A stretch of DNA of 64,000 bases from Fibrella aestuarina BUZ 2. GTDB taxonomy: Bacteria > Bacteroidota > Bacteroidia > Cytophagales > Spirosomataceae. The DNA lies in contig NC_020054.1 of assembly GCF_000331105.1 (NCBI RefSeq), positions 2,698,813 to 2,762,812 on the forward strand, given 5' to 3'. The notes under the pieces were generated by a model. The model worked only from the letters and a program-made list of their open reading frames with translations, was not told the DNA's origin and did no database searches. Below, one piece after another: positions 34,630 through 41,872 of the stretch (position 1 is the first letter of the stretch; each line of letters begins with the position of its first letter). The position numbers and the translations under genes are program-made.

Positions 34630-35880
34630 ATGAATCTTCGCATTGCTGCTCAAATCGCCCAAACGCATCTGCTGGCCAAAAAACGGCAGACGCTCATCGC
34701 CATGCTGGGCGTGACGTTTGGCATTGCCATGTTCATCACCATGATTTCGTTCATGCAGGGCGTCAACCAGTTTCTGGAAGACTCGGCCCTCGACGCCAGC
34801 CCGCACATTCGGCTATACAACGAAGTCAATACCCAGCGACCCAGCCTGATCGATCAGCTGCGCCCCGGTGGCTTCAACGTCACCCACCACCAGAAACCAA
34901 AAAACGAACTGGCACGCATCAAAAACGGGCTGACCATCGCCAACCGCATCGAGCGCCAAAGCGGGGTGCTGGGTGTTTCGCCGCAGGTGGCGACGCAGGC
35001 CTTCTACAACAATGGCCCCATCCAGCTATCGGGCACGATTTCGGGCGTCGACATTGCGCGCGAAGACCGGCTGTATGGCCTGAAAAGCCGACTGAAATCG
35101 GGGAGCGTCAACGCCCTGCGCAGTAACCCCGACGGGCTGATTATGGGCACCACGCTGGCCCGCAAGCTGAATGTCGTGACCGGCGATAAGGTGACCGTGA
35201 CAACGCCTACCGGCACCACGCGGGTGTTGCGGGTGGTGGGTACGTTCGGCTTTGGCATTGGTACCATCGACAACACGAAAAGCTACGCCAACCTGCCCAC
35301 TGTGCAGGAACTGCTCGGCAAAGATCCCAGCTACATCACCGATATCCACGTGAAGATGCTCGATCCCATGCAGGCCATTCCGCTCGGTCGGCGGCTGCAA
35401 ACGCAGTATGGGTATCACGCCGAAGACTGGGCTACAGCCAACGCCGCCATTCTGGCGGGCGAAAAAATCAGGAACATGCTCACCTACGTGGTGTCGATCA
35501 CCCTGCTGGTGGTGGCGGGTTTCGGCATCTACAACATCATGAACATGACCGTCGTCAACAAAATCAAAGACATTGCGATTCTAAAGGCGACCGGCTTCGA
35601 GGGACACGATATTGTGGCTATTTTTCTGCTTCAGGCCCTGTTTATTGGGCTGTCGGGCGGGCTGCTGGGGCTGGGTATCGGCTTTTGCCTCAGCTACCTG
35701 CTGTCGATTACGCCGTTCGACGCGGGCGATTTTCTAAGCATGAAAACGTTCCCGGTTATTTTCGAGCCGAAGTACTACATCAACGGCCTGCTGTTTGGTA
35801 TCATCACCACCGTGCTGGCAGGTTATTTCCCCTCCCGCAAAGCCGCCAAAGTAGACCCGGTGGCAATTCTCCGCGGATAG
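34630..35880 (+). CDS. MacB-like ABC transporter permease (FtsX domain)
   Basis: A 416-residue permease: one N-terminal helix (LIAMLGVTFGIAMFITMIS), a large periplasmic domain of about 230 residues, and three C-terminal helices of the FtsX domain (VSITLLVVAGFGIYNIMNM, then KIKDIAILKATGF). MacB-type systems move substrates from the periplasm or outer leaflet through TolC using ATP hydrolysed in the cytoplasm. Its ATPase is encoded separately at 36368, but a foreign-looking gene with flanking inverted repeats lies between them. The protein ends in the usual basic SRKAAKVDPVAILRG. Confidence 0.93.
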   Translation: MNLRIAAQIAQTHLLAKKRQTLIAMLGVTFGIAMFITMISFMQGVNQFLEDSALDASPHIRLYNEVNTQRPSLIDQLRPGGFNVTHHQKPKNELARIKNGLTIANRIERQSGVLGVSPQVATQAFYNNGPIQLSGTISGVDIAREDRLYGLKSRLKSGSVNALRSNPDGLIMGTTLARKLNVVTGDKVTVTTPTGTTRVLRVVGTFGFGIGTIDNTKSYANLPTVQELLGKDPSYITDIHVKMLDPMQAIPLGRRLQTQYGYHAEDWATANAAILAGEKIRNMLTYVVSITLLVVAGFGIYNIMNMTVVNKIKDIAILKATGFEGHDIVAIFLLQALFIGLSGGLLGLGIGFCLSYLLSITPFDAGDFLSMKTFPVIFEPKYYINGLLFGIITTVLAGYFPSRKAAKVDPVAILRG

Positions 35881-35892
35881 AAATGGGGAATT

Positions 35893-36351
35893 GATGAATG
35901 ATAAGTGATGAATGAGGAATAAACGGATGAGTAATGAAAAAGGAACAGCGTGATCCACTCCGAGAGAAGACAATGAACATGGCTATCCGTGTTGTCAATT
36001 TAGCTCGGTATCTCAAAGAGACAAAGGCTGAACATGTGCTGAGTAAGCAAGTGTTGCGAGCTGGTACGAATCCGGGGGCGATGGTTTGTGAAGCAGCCAA
36101 CGCTGAGACCGGACAGGATTTTGTGCATAAGCTAGGGGTTGCGCAAAAAGAAACAGCCGAAACGTTGTATTGGCTCGAACTCTTGTTTCGGACGAGCTAC
36201 CTGTCAGCAAGTGAGTATGAGTCGATTCGCAGTGATGCGGAAGAGGTGATGCGGTTGCTCCGAAGCTCTATACTTACCAAAAAGAAGCGTATGGCTACAG
36301 GAAAGCCGTGATGTCGCCACGAAAGCCAGCATTCATCATTTATCATTCATC
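35893..36351. mobile_element. Inverted-repeat-bounded unit carrying the four-helix-bundle gene (candidate IVS-like element)
   Basis: Arms at 35893-35914 and 36330-36351 are reverse complements over 22 bases with one mismatch (words GATGAATGATAA, GTGATGAATG). They enclose exactly one gene, of the S23/23S rRNA-intervening-sequence protein family. The unit sits in the junction between permease and ATPase genes of one transporter. In 23S rRNA, intervening sequences also form a stem whose loop encodes this protein family. No transposase or target duplication was seen, so mobility is an inference. Confidence 0.5.
35934..36311 (+). CDS. Four-helix-bundle protein (S23 / 23S rRNA-intervening sequence protein family)
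   Basis: A 125-residue all-helical protein. Family features are an N-terminal NMAIRVVNLARYLKE, then LSKQVLRAGTNPGAMVCEA, the AETGQDFVHKLGVAQKETAET helix (kept short here: KETAETLYWLELL) and a C-terminal EEVMRLLRSSI. S23-family proteins are encoded in intervening sequences of bacterial 23S rRNA and are related to the Avd accessory proteins of diversity-generating retroelements. They form pentamers that bind nucleic acid, but their cellular role is unclear. This gene is not in rRNA; it interrupts an efflux operon and is bracketed by inverted repeats. Its basic tail (KKKR) may contact nucleic acid. Confidence 0.85.
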   Translation: MKKEQRDPLREKTMNMAIRVVNLARYLKETKAEHVLSKQVLRAGTNPGAMVCEAANAETGQDFVHKLGVAQKETAETLYWLELLFRTSYLSASEYESIRSDAEEVMRLLRSSILTKKKRMATGKP

Positions 36352-36367
36352 GCTCATCATTTTAAAG

Positions 36368-37036
36368 ATGGTTCTCTCGGCCCGGCATCTGAATAAGTAC
36401 TTCTATGATCCCGAGAAGTTTCGGGTGTTGAACGACATTACGTTTGATATACAACAGGGTGAGTTTGTCTCGATCGTAGGCAAATCGGGTTGTGGCAAAT
36501 CGACGCTGCTGTACCTGCTCTCAACGATGGATACCGACTACGAGGGGCAGATTGAATTGGCCGGTACGTTGCTGACCGGCCGTAGCCAGGATTTTCTGGC
36601 GCATTTCCGGAACGAACACCTGGGCTTCGTGTTTCAATTTCATTTTCTACTACCCGAATTCACCGCCCTGCAAAACGTGATGCTGCCCGCCCTGAAACTG
36701 GGCAAATACACGGCAGGTGAGATCGAAGAACGGGCTATGCAGAAACTCCGGCTGGTGGGCATGGCTGATTACGCCCGTAAACCAACCAGCAAGCTATCGG
36801 GTGGGCAGCAGCAGCGGGTGGCTATTGCCCGCGCGATGGTCAACGACCCTACCATCATCATGGGCGACGAACCCACCGGTAACCTGGACAAGGCTAATAC
36901 GAATAATGTATTCGGTATTTTTCGTGATCTGGCCGCCCAGGGGCAGACCATCATTGCCGTTACGCACGACCCCGACTTTGCGGCCGGCACAGACCGGATT
37001 ATCGAGATGTCAGACGGGCAGATTGTAAAAGCATAG
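36368..37036 (+). CDS. ABC transporter ATP-binding protein (MacB/LolD type)
   Basis: A 222-residue ATPase starting at the ATG at 36368 (MVLSARHLNKYF). It has Walker A VGKSGCGKSTLL, the signature LSGGQQQRVAIARA, Walker B IIMGDEPTGNLD and the switch histidine in VTHDPDF. The QFHFLLPEFTALQNV Q-loop region is typical of the LolD/MacB subgroup. It should power the FtsX-type permease encoded upstream. The open frame extends to 36308, but that part is hairpin-arm sequence, not protein. It is the last gene of the efflux operon. Confidence 0.94.
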   Translation: MVLSARHLNKYFYDPEKFRVLNDITFDIQQGEFVSIVGKSGCGKSTLLYLLSTMDTDYEGQIELAGTLLTGRSQDFLAHFRNEHLGFVFQFHFLLPEFTALQNVMLPALKLGKYTAGEIEERAMQKLRLVGMADYARKPTSKLSGGQQQRVAIARAMVNDPTIIMGDEPTGNLDKANTNNVFGIFRDLAAQGQTIIAVTHDPDFAAGTDRIIEMSDGQIVKA

Positions 37037-37277
37037 GCCGATTGAGTTACCGAATTTATTTGATCGATAAAATATTTTTTACAAATAGTTATAAATACAA
37101 ACATCCGTACTGCGCGCAACACCGTTAGTATAGTCAACTGCACGTCGTAAGTACGTGGTTACAAAAGACTTACTTAAAAGTCCCTATAAAAAAGTAAGTA
37201 AAAAGCGATGAAGATGTGACCATGTGTTAGGGGCAAAGTCTAAGGATTATCACTACGTATAATGCGCTAAAATTACC
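37037..37277. other. AT-rich intergenic region with a small dyad
   Basis: No protein-coding gene is seen. An 8-base dyad, ACTTACTT (37168-37175) and AAGTAAGT (37192-37199), with a 16-base spacer could be an operator or a weak terminator. Base composition is clearly AT-richer than the surrounding genes. It leads into a short reading frame at 37278. Confidence 0.4.
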
Positions 37278-37424
37278 ATGAAACTCACGCGTTCTTATCC
37301 TGCTAACACCTTTACGCACTCGTTTGATTGGGTAAATACACTTACCTGGAGTGTCGTTGCACTGATCGCCACAGTTCTAAGCAGTTCACTCATCCTTTTG
37401 GTCACTAGCGTCATCTTTGGCTGA
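37278..37424 (+). CDS. Possible small single-span membrane protein (48 aa)
   Basis: A short frame from ATG (MKLTRSYPANTFTHSF) to TGA. The second half is one long hydrophobic helix (VVALIATVLSSSLILLV) after a polar, aromatic N-terminal part with DWVNTLTW. It stands alone in a 424-base gap between the efflux operon and the convergent mnmE gene. No family is recognised. The composition looks like a genuine small membrane protein, but only conservation could prove it. Confidence 0.4.
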   Translation: MKLTRSYPANTFTHSFDWVNTLTWSVVALIATVLSSSLILLVTSVIFG

Positions 37425-37460
37425 TCGGTGCTGAGTGTAAAGTGAGTCGCTGATTAATTG

Positions 37461-38831
37461 CTACTTGCCAATGCAAAACCGGCTGAAAATTGAGTCGAGC
37501 AGATCGTCGGTAGTCACTTCGCCGGTGAGCTCGCCCAACTCGCGCAGGGCCACGCGCAGATCCATCGCCAGCCAATCGGCCGACGTACCTGCGTCGAGTG
37601 CGCTCAGGGCGCGGGCAATGGCTTCATCGGTGGCCAGCAAGTGCTGCAAATGACGTGCGTTCGTCACGACCGCGCTACCCGTCTGCATGGCGGTATTGCC
37701 CCGTGCCTGTGCCGATAGAGCCACTTTCAGCGCGTCGATCTGTGCATCTTTGGCCGATATCCACAAAACAGGCTGATTGTCGCTCAACGCCTGCCGGTTG
37801 GCATCCGACGTTGCGTCGGCTTTGTTGCCAACCAGCACATACGGTTTGCCCGACCTGTTCAGCTCGGCTACCATGTCCTGTAATTCATCGGGTGTGGTGG
37901 TGCTACCATCGAACAGGTAGACGACCAGCGCGGCTTTCTCGATCTGCTGCCGGGTACGTTCCACGCCAATTGCTTCGATCGTATCGGTGGTGTCGCGGAG
38001 GCCCGCCGTGTCGATCAGCCGGAACCGGATGCCGTCGATGAAAAGTTCGTCCTCGATGACGTCGCGGGTGGTGCCGGGAATGTCGGAAACAATCGCCTTT
38101 TCTTCGTTCAACAACGCGTTGAGCAGCGTCGATTTGCCCGCGTTGGGTTTGCCGACGATCACCGTCGGAACGCCGTTCTTGATGACGTTACCCGCCGAGA
38201 ACGACTCGATCAGCGGCTGAACAACTGCCCGGATAGCCTGCATCAGTTGCCGGAGCTGATCGCGCTTGGCAAACTCGACGTCTTCTTCGCCGAAATCCAG
38301 TTCCAGCTCAACCAGCGCTACAAAGTCGATCAGTTGCTGGCGCAGGTCTTTCAACTGCTTTGAAAAACCACCCCGTAGCTGACTCAGCGCCGCCCGATGG
38401 CTCGCCGCCGAGTCGGCCGCAATCACGTCGGCTACGGCTTCGGCCTGCACCAGGTCGAACTGCCCATTCAGGAAGGCGCGTTGGGTAAACTCGCCGGGTT
38501 TGGCCAGCCGGGCGCCCGCCTGCGTGAGCTCGGTCAGGATCTGCCGGATGATGTATTCCGAGCCGTGGCACGAAATCTCGACCACATCTTCTTTGGTAAA
38601 GGAACTTGGGCTGCGGAACACCGTGACGAGCACTTCGTCGATCAGTAGGCCGGCTGCCGTACGAAACGTGCCGAAATGGGCCGTATGGCTTGGTTGCTGC
38701 GTGAGGTCTTTGCCCCGAAACAGCCGGGCCGTCAGGTCAATAGCGCCGTCGCCCGACACGCGCACGACGGCGATAGCCCCAATGCCGGGGGCCGTAGCCA
38801 GCGCCGCAATAGGTTCGAGTTGGTGGATCAA
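37461..38831 (-). CDS. mnmE: tRNA uridine-5-carboxymethylaminomethyl modification GTPase MnmE
   Basis: A protein of about 456 residues with an N-terminal formyl-folate-binding domain (APGIGAIAVVRVSG, then SCHGSEYIIRQIL), a helical domain and a Ras-like G domain: G1 GKPNAGKST, G2 region with IPGTTRD, G3 DTAGLRDT, and G4 GNKAD. The C-terminus CIGK carries the conserved cysteine. With MnmG it modifies the wobble uridine of several tRNAs. I chose the TTG at 38831 (MIHQLEPIAAL); upstream in-frame codons lie in a simple-word hairpin that is not protein-like. A TTG start or a start inside the hairpin needs testing. Confidence 0.95.
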   Translation of the reverse strand: MIHQLEPIAALATAPGIGAIAVVRVSGDGAIDLTARLFRGKDLTQQPSHTAHFGTFRTAAGLLIDEVLVTVFRSPSSFTKEDVVEISCHGSEYIIRQILTELTQAGARLAKPGEFTQRAFLNGQFDLVQAEAVADVIAADSAASHRAALSQLRGGFSKQLKDLRQQLIDFVALVELELDFGEEDVEFAKRDQLRQLMQAIRAVVQPLIESFSAGNVIKNGVPTVIVGKPNAGKSTLLNALLNEEKAIVSDIPGTTRDVIEDELFIDGIRFRLIDTAGLRDTTDTIEAIGVERTRQQIEKAALVVYLFDGSTTTPDELQDMVAELNRSGKPYVLVGNKADATSDANRQALSDNQPVLWISAKDAQIDALKVALSAQARGNTAMQTGSAVVTNARHLQHLLATDEAIARALSALDAGTSADWLAMDLRVALRELGELTGEVTTDDLLDSIFSRFCIGK

Positions 38832-38841
38832 AATAAGTTTT

Positions 38842-38911
38842 AGGTTCAACGTCCAATGTCCAAGGTTGTACGTCACGTCATAGTAGACGTTGCACATTGG
38901 ACGTTGGACCT
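38842..38911. repeat. Intergenic hairpin repeat, AACGTCCAATGTCC words
   Basis: Arms 38842-38863 and 38890-38911 are complementary over 22 bases with two mismatches, with a 26-base loop. The words are AACGTCCAATG and variants. It fills the gap between a DUF2236 gene stop and the mnmE start, both on the minus strand, and overlaps the likely leader of mnmE. Confidence 0.85.
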
Positions 38912-39948
38912 CACACTGTTTTTGGTATCAGTTTGGGGAAGATAGGAAGTCGGTTGACCACTCCCACCAGCGACTCTTCGACCGGTACGTTGGGGATGCC
39001 CAGCGCGTCGGCATGATCGGAGCCGAGGAAAAAACGCATTTGAGCGGCCGCGAGGTTCCGCGTCGACGGGTTACCGCTGATTGTTGCGATGGCATCGAGC
39101 AGCGCTTTGGTCAGGCCCCGCCCCGCCTCTGAGGCGGCAAACTGCCGCCGCGCAATGAGCTTGTCGAGGTGAAAGGCCTCGCGCAAGTTGCGGGGGAGGA
39201 GTTCGTCAGATACCCCGTTGATAAAGCCGATTACGTTGATGTGGTGCAAATAATCTTCCTCGTCGGCCTCGGTCATGGGTACGCCCATTTTGCGCAGCCC
39301 CCGCAGCACGATGTAGCTGAAGGCGCCCATCGTGCCGACCATGTCTTCCTGGCAGACCGGTACGCCCCAGGCCTCGTTCCAGCGCGGCACGCCGTTGGTA
39401 TTAGCCTGATAGGCGTACCAGCGGGCAGCGGCGTGGATTAGTCTGATTTTCAGGGTGTAGGCCACGGCTTTGGGGGGCGCATTGTGGGTTGAAGGGCGCA
39501 GCCAGTTTTTGGGTTCATTGACCGCAAAAACCCACTCGCCCGTTTCCTGAAGGCGGCGCGGTGTGTCGGTCTTGATGCGTTCGGTGAGCCAGAGCAACTG
39601 AATGCCGTTGGCACCCAGGTACGTGTAGGGTAGCGACAACGTACCCAGCGCAAGGCCAATGGCACCGGCATGTCGCTGAAAAAACGCCATGCCCCGCTGC
39701 ATGCGCTTCCCGTCGGCCCAAGCGGGCAGGTGTGCGTAATCGACAAAAAATTGCCGCACGGCCTCGGGTTGATCAGCTGTGTCAACGGTATCAGTATTAG
39801 CCAGCCAGCGCATCAACTGCCCCACGGCCGGGTGGTGCCCCTGCGCGGCTACGGCGGCAATAACGGCATCGGCGGGTGGGTCGCCCTGCAACCGGGCATT
39901 AGCCAGTTGGGCATCCGTAAAAACGCGGGTCGGTTTGATGGCGATCAT
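38911..39948 (-). CDS. DUF2236 / MpaB-like oxygenase family protein
   Basis: A 345-residue protein. DUF2236-type stretches are GAIGLALGTLSLPYTYLGAN, RLQETGEWVFAV, KIRLIHAAARWYAYQ, PVCQEDMVGTMGAFSYIVL and LHHINVIGFINGVS. The conserved histidines (in LIHAA and YLHHIN) could bind heme or iron as in the fungal MpaB oxygenase and latex clearing protein Lcp. Substrate unknown. The hairpin at its 3' end separates it from mnmE. The start at 39948 is an ATG, 39 bases from the stop of the upstream MBL gene on the same strand. Confidence 0.82.
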   Translation of the reverse strand: MIAIKPTRVFTDAQLANARLQGDPPADAVIAAVAAQGHHPAVGQLMRWLANTDTVDTADQPEAVRQFFVDYAHLPAWADGKRMQRGMAFFQRHAGAIGLALGTLSLPYTYLGANGIQLLWLTERIKTDTPRRLQETGEWVFAVNEPKNWLRPSTHNAPPKAVAYTLKIRLIHAAARWYAYQANTNGVPRWNEAWGVPVCQEDMVGTMGAFSYIVLRGLRKMGVPMTEADEEDYLHHINVIGFINGVSDELLPRNLREAFHLDKLIARRQFAASEAGRGLTKALLDAIATISGNPSTRNLAAAQMRFFLGSDHADALGIPNVPVEESLVGVVNRLPIFPKLIPKTV

Positions 39949-39987
39949 ACCGGTACAACAACGCGAACGGTGGATGGGTTGCCGTTC

Positions 39988-40749
39988 CTACAGGTTGATT
40001 TGCAGGCCATCGTAGCCGAGCCGCACGCCCTCGGGGAGGGTCTGGTTGACCTCGCGGTGCAGGCCCATCTGATGGCTGATGTGTGTCAGGTACGTTCGTT
40101 CGGGCTGTATCCGTTCCACCAGAGCCAGCGCCTCGGCCAGCGTGAAATGCGACAGGTGTGGTTCGAGCCGAAGGGCGTCGAGCATCAGCACCCGAGTGCC
40201 GCGCACTTTCTCCAGCTCGCTGTCGCTGATGTAATTAAGGTCAGTCAGGTACGTAAAATCGCCGATGCGGAAACCGAAAACCGGCAGTTTGTGGTGCATC
40301 ACCTCGATGGGTAGAATCGGGACACCCTGCACCTCGAACGGCTCATTGCGGATCACGTGGGTAGTGATGCGGGGAACGCCGGGATACCTGAATTCGGCAA
40401 AGATGTAGGCAAACTCGCGCTCCAGCTGCTGCAACACACTCTCCCGGGCATAGATGGGCATATCCTGCCCCGACCGGAAGTTGTAGGCCCGCACCTCGTC
40501 GAGACCGGCGGTGTGGTCTTTGTGTTCGTGCGTGAAAAGAACGGCGTCGAGGGTCAGCAGGCCCAGGCGCAGCACCTGCTGCCGAAAATCAGGCCCGGTA
40601 TCGATCACGAAGCTTTTCCCTGCTACGGCAATATGAACCGACGTGCGGAGTCGTTTGTCGCGAAAGTCGACCGACCGACACACGGGACACTGACAGCCGA
40701 TCAGCGGAACACCCGATGACGTGCCCGTGCCGAGGAGGGTGATGCGCAT
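39988..40749 (-). CDS. MBL-fold metallohydrolase (PhnP-like)
   Basis: A 253-residue hydrolase. MRITLLGTGTSSGVPLIGC is typical of the PhnP/RNase Z-like branch. A CxxC-type zinc knuckle is seen in GCQCPVC. The metal-binding HxHxDH is in FTHEHKDHTAG. Further ligands are in EVMHHKL and YLTHISHQMG. Enzymes of this group hydrolyse phosphodiesters, for example cyclic nucleotides. It lies between a response regulator gene upstream and a DUF2236 gene downstream, all minus strand, with a hairpin repeat at its start codon. Confidence 0.92.
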   Translation of the reverse strand: MRITLLGTGTSSGVPLIGCQCPVCRSVDFRDKRLRTSVHIAVAGKSFVIDTGPDFRQQVLRLGLLTLDAVLFTHEHKDHTAGLDEVRAYNFRSGQDMPIYARESVLQQLEREFAYIFAEFRYPGVPRITTHVIRNEPFEVQGVPILPIEVMHHKLPVFGFRIGDFTYLTDLNYISDSELEKVRGTRVLMLDALRLEPHLSHFTLAEALALVERIQPERTYLTHISHQMGLHREVNQTLPEGVRLGYDGLQINL

Positions 40750-40831
40750 AAAGAGTGAAAGTGTGAAAGAGCGAAAGAGCGAAAGACGTCAGGCAGCACT
40801 CTTTCACTCTTTCTTCTTTCACTCTTTATTT
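40748..40831. repeat. Intergenic hairpin repeat, AGAGTGAAAG words
   Basis: The left arm from 40748 (ATAAAGAGTGAAAG and further GAAAGAGCG words) and the right arm 40799-40831 are complementary over about 30 bases with several mismatches. The right arm overlaps the last bases of the response regulator gene. The same word set occurs in the 34531 hairpin, so the two are close relatives. Confidence 0.75.
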
Positions 40832-41206
40832 ATCAGTTAGGTGGTTGACGACTTCAACAAGGCGGTCAAAATTGAGCGGTTTCACCAGCACATCGTTGAA
40901 ACCGGCTGCCTTGAACTCTTCCTCGGTGTAGTTGCGGGCGTTGCCAGTGATGGCGACAACGGGGATATTCGCCTTCGTTTGGTCGCTAAGGGCACGTACC
41001 TGCCGAACGCACTCCATGCCATCCATAACGGGCATGTTGATGTCGAGCAGCAGAATCGAGAAGTCCTCTTTGTCAAGAATTTGCATGACCTGCTCCCCAT
41101 TCTTTACCGCCGTGATGTCGTAGTTCTGAAACTCCAGAATTTTGCGGGCCAGGTTTTGAATAACGGAACTGTCTTCGGCGATCAGGACGCGCTTCGAGGA
41201 TGCCAT
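40826..41206 (-). CDS. Single-domain response regulator (CheY-like)
   Basis: A 126-residue receiver domain alone. The acidic pair is in VLIAEDSSV, the phospho-acceptor Asp in ILLLDINMPVMDGME, the switch Thr in VVAITGNA and the Lys in DVLVKPLN. It has no output domain, so it likely passes phosphate or binds a partner protein. The large hybrid kinase at 43369-47034 on the same strand is a plausible but unproven partner. Confidence 0.94.
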   Translation of the reverse strand: MASSKRVLIAEDSSVIQNLARKILEFQNYDITAVKNGEQVMQILDKEDFSILLLDINMPVMDGMECVRQVRALSDQTKANIPVVAITGNARNYTEEEFKAAGFNDVLVKPLNFDRLVEVVNHLTDK

Positions 41207-41422
41207 ACGGGTAAAAAGGTCTGTTTTAGGTCGGTGAAATTAACGCAAAAAGACCAACCACCGCCACCCCAGTTTAAAATCAGCGGGATAAATTTTCGCT
41301 ACACGGGTAGCTATTGCGGCGTGCTTTGGCTAACTTTATCTGGCTTGCCTATCGTATTTATCGGTTTTATCTGTGGGCAACAAACAACGGGTGAAACCGG
41401 CCTCTTTGTGTAATCAACGACT

Positions 41423-41863
41423 ATGAAACTAACTGGGCCTCAGGGTAATTTTGAACTGAATATACTCGACTATGAGTATAGTGATTCGGCTGATTTTCTG
41501 GATCGTAATTGGTTAATCGTCAGTTTGGTAACAAAGGAGGGCGAGCAGCAATCGACCCGTACGCTAACGTTTCTGTCGACCTGGGAATTGGAAATGCTCC
41601 ACGACTGGATGCAATCGGTGATCGACAACGCCGAACTGGCTCCCAAGTTGACCTTCATTGAACCTACGCTAAGTTTTTGCAATCTGTCGGACGGGAAGGA
41701 ACATTACGTGTTCCGCATTCGCATGAGCGACAACGCCACCCCTGCCTGGCACGACGACGATACCCGGCCCTATTGGCTTCCCGTGACGCCCAACAAAGAC
41801 GAACTGCGGCAGGCCATCGGCGATCTGGCCCGTCAGCTCGACAAGTTTCCCGTGCGGGCCTGA
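41423..41863 (+). CDS. Hypothetical protein, resembles WapI-type immunity proteins
   Basis: A 146-residue cytoplasmic protein. The pattern GNFELNILDYEY, FLDRNWLIVSL, TFLSTWELEMLHDWM and a late FIEPTLSF resembles, by eye, the small family annotated as WapI family immunity proteins. No toxin gene lies next to it, so a role in immunity is not supported by context. It is convergent with the GH30 gene, 9 bases away. It could equally be a housekeeping protein with the same fold. Confidence 0.6.
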   Translation: MKLTGPQGNFELNILDYEYSDSADFLDRNWLIVSLVTKEGEQQSTRTLTFLSTWELEMLHDWMQSVIDNAELAPKLTFIEPTLSFCNLSDGKEHYVFRIRMSDNATPAWHDDDTRPYWLPVTPNKDELRQAIGDLARQLDKFPVRA

Positions 41864-41872
41864 TTCGCCTCT

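Noticed and set aside
35934..36311. Diversity-generating retroelement
   Set aside because: The four-helix-bundle protein is related to Avd, but no reverse transcriptase or template/variable repeat pair was seen nearby.
41423..41863. Toxin-antitoxin or toxin-immunity locus
   Set aside because: No toxin-like gene is adjacent; both neighbours are a response regulator and a glycosidase.
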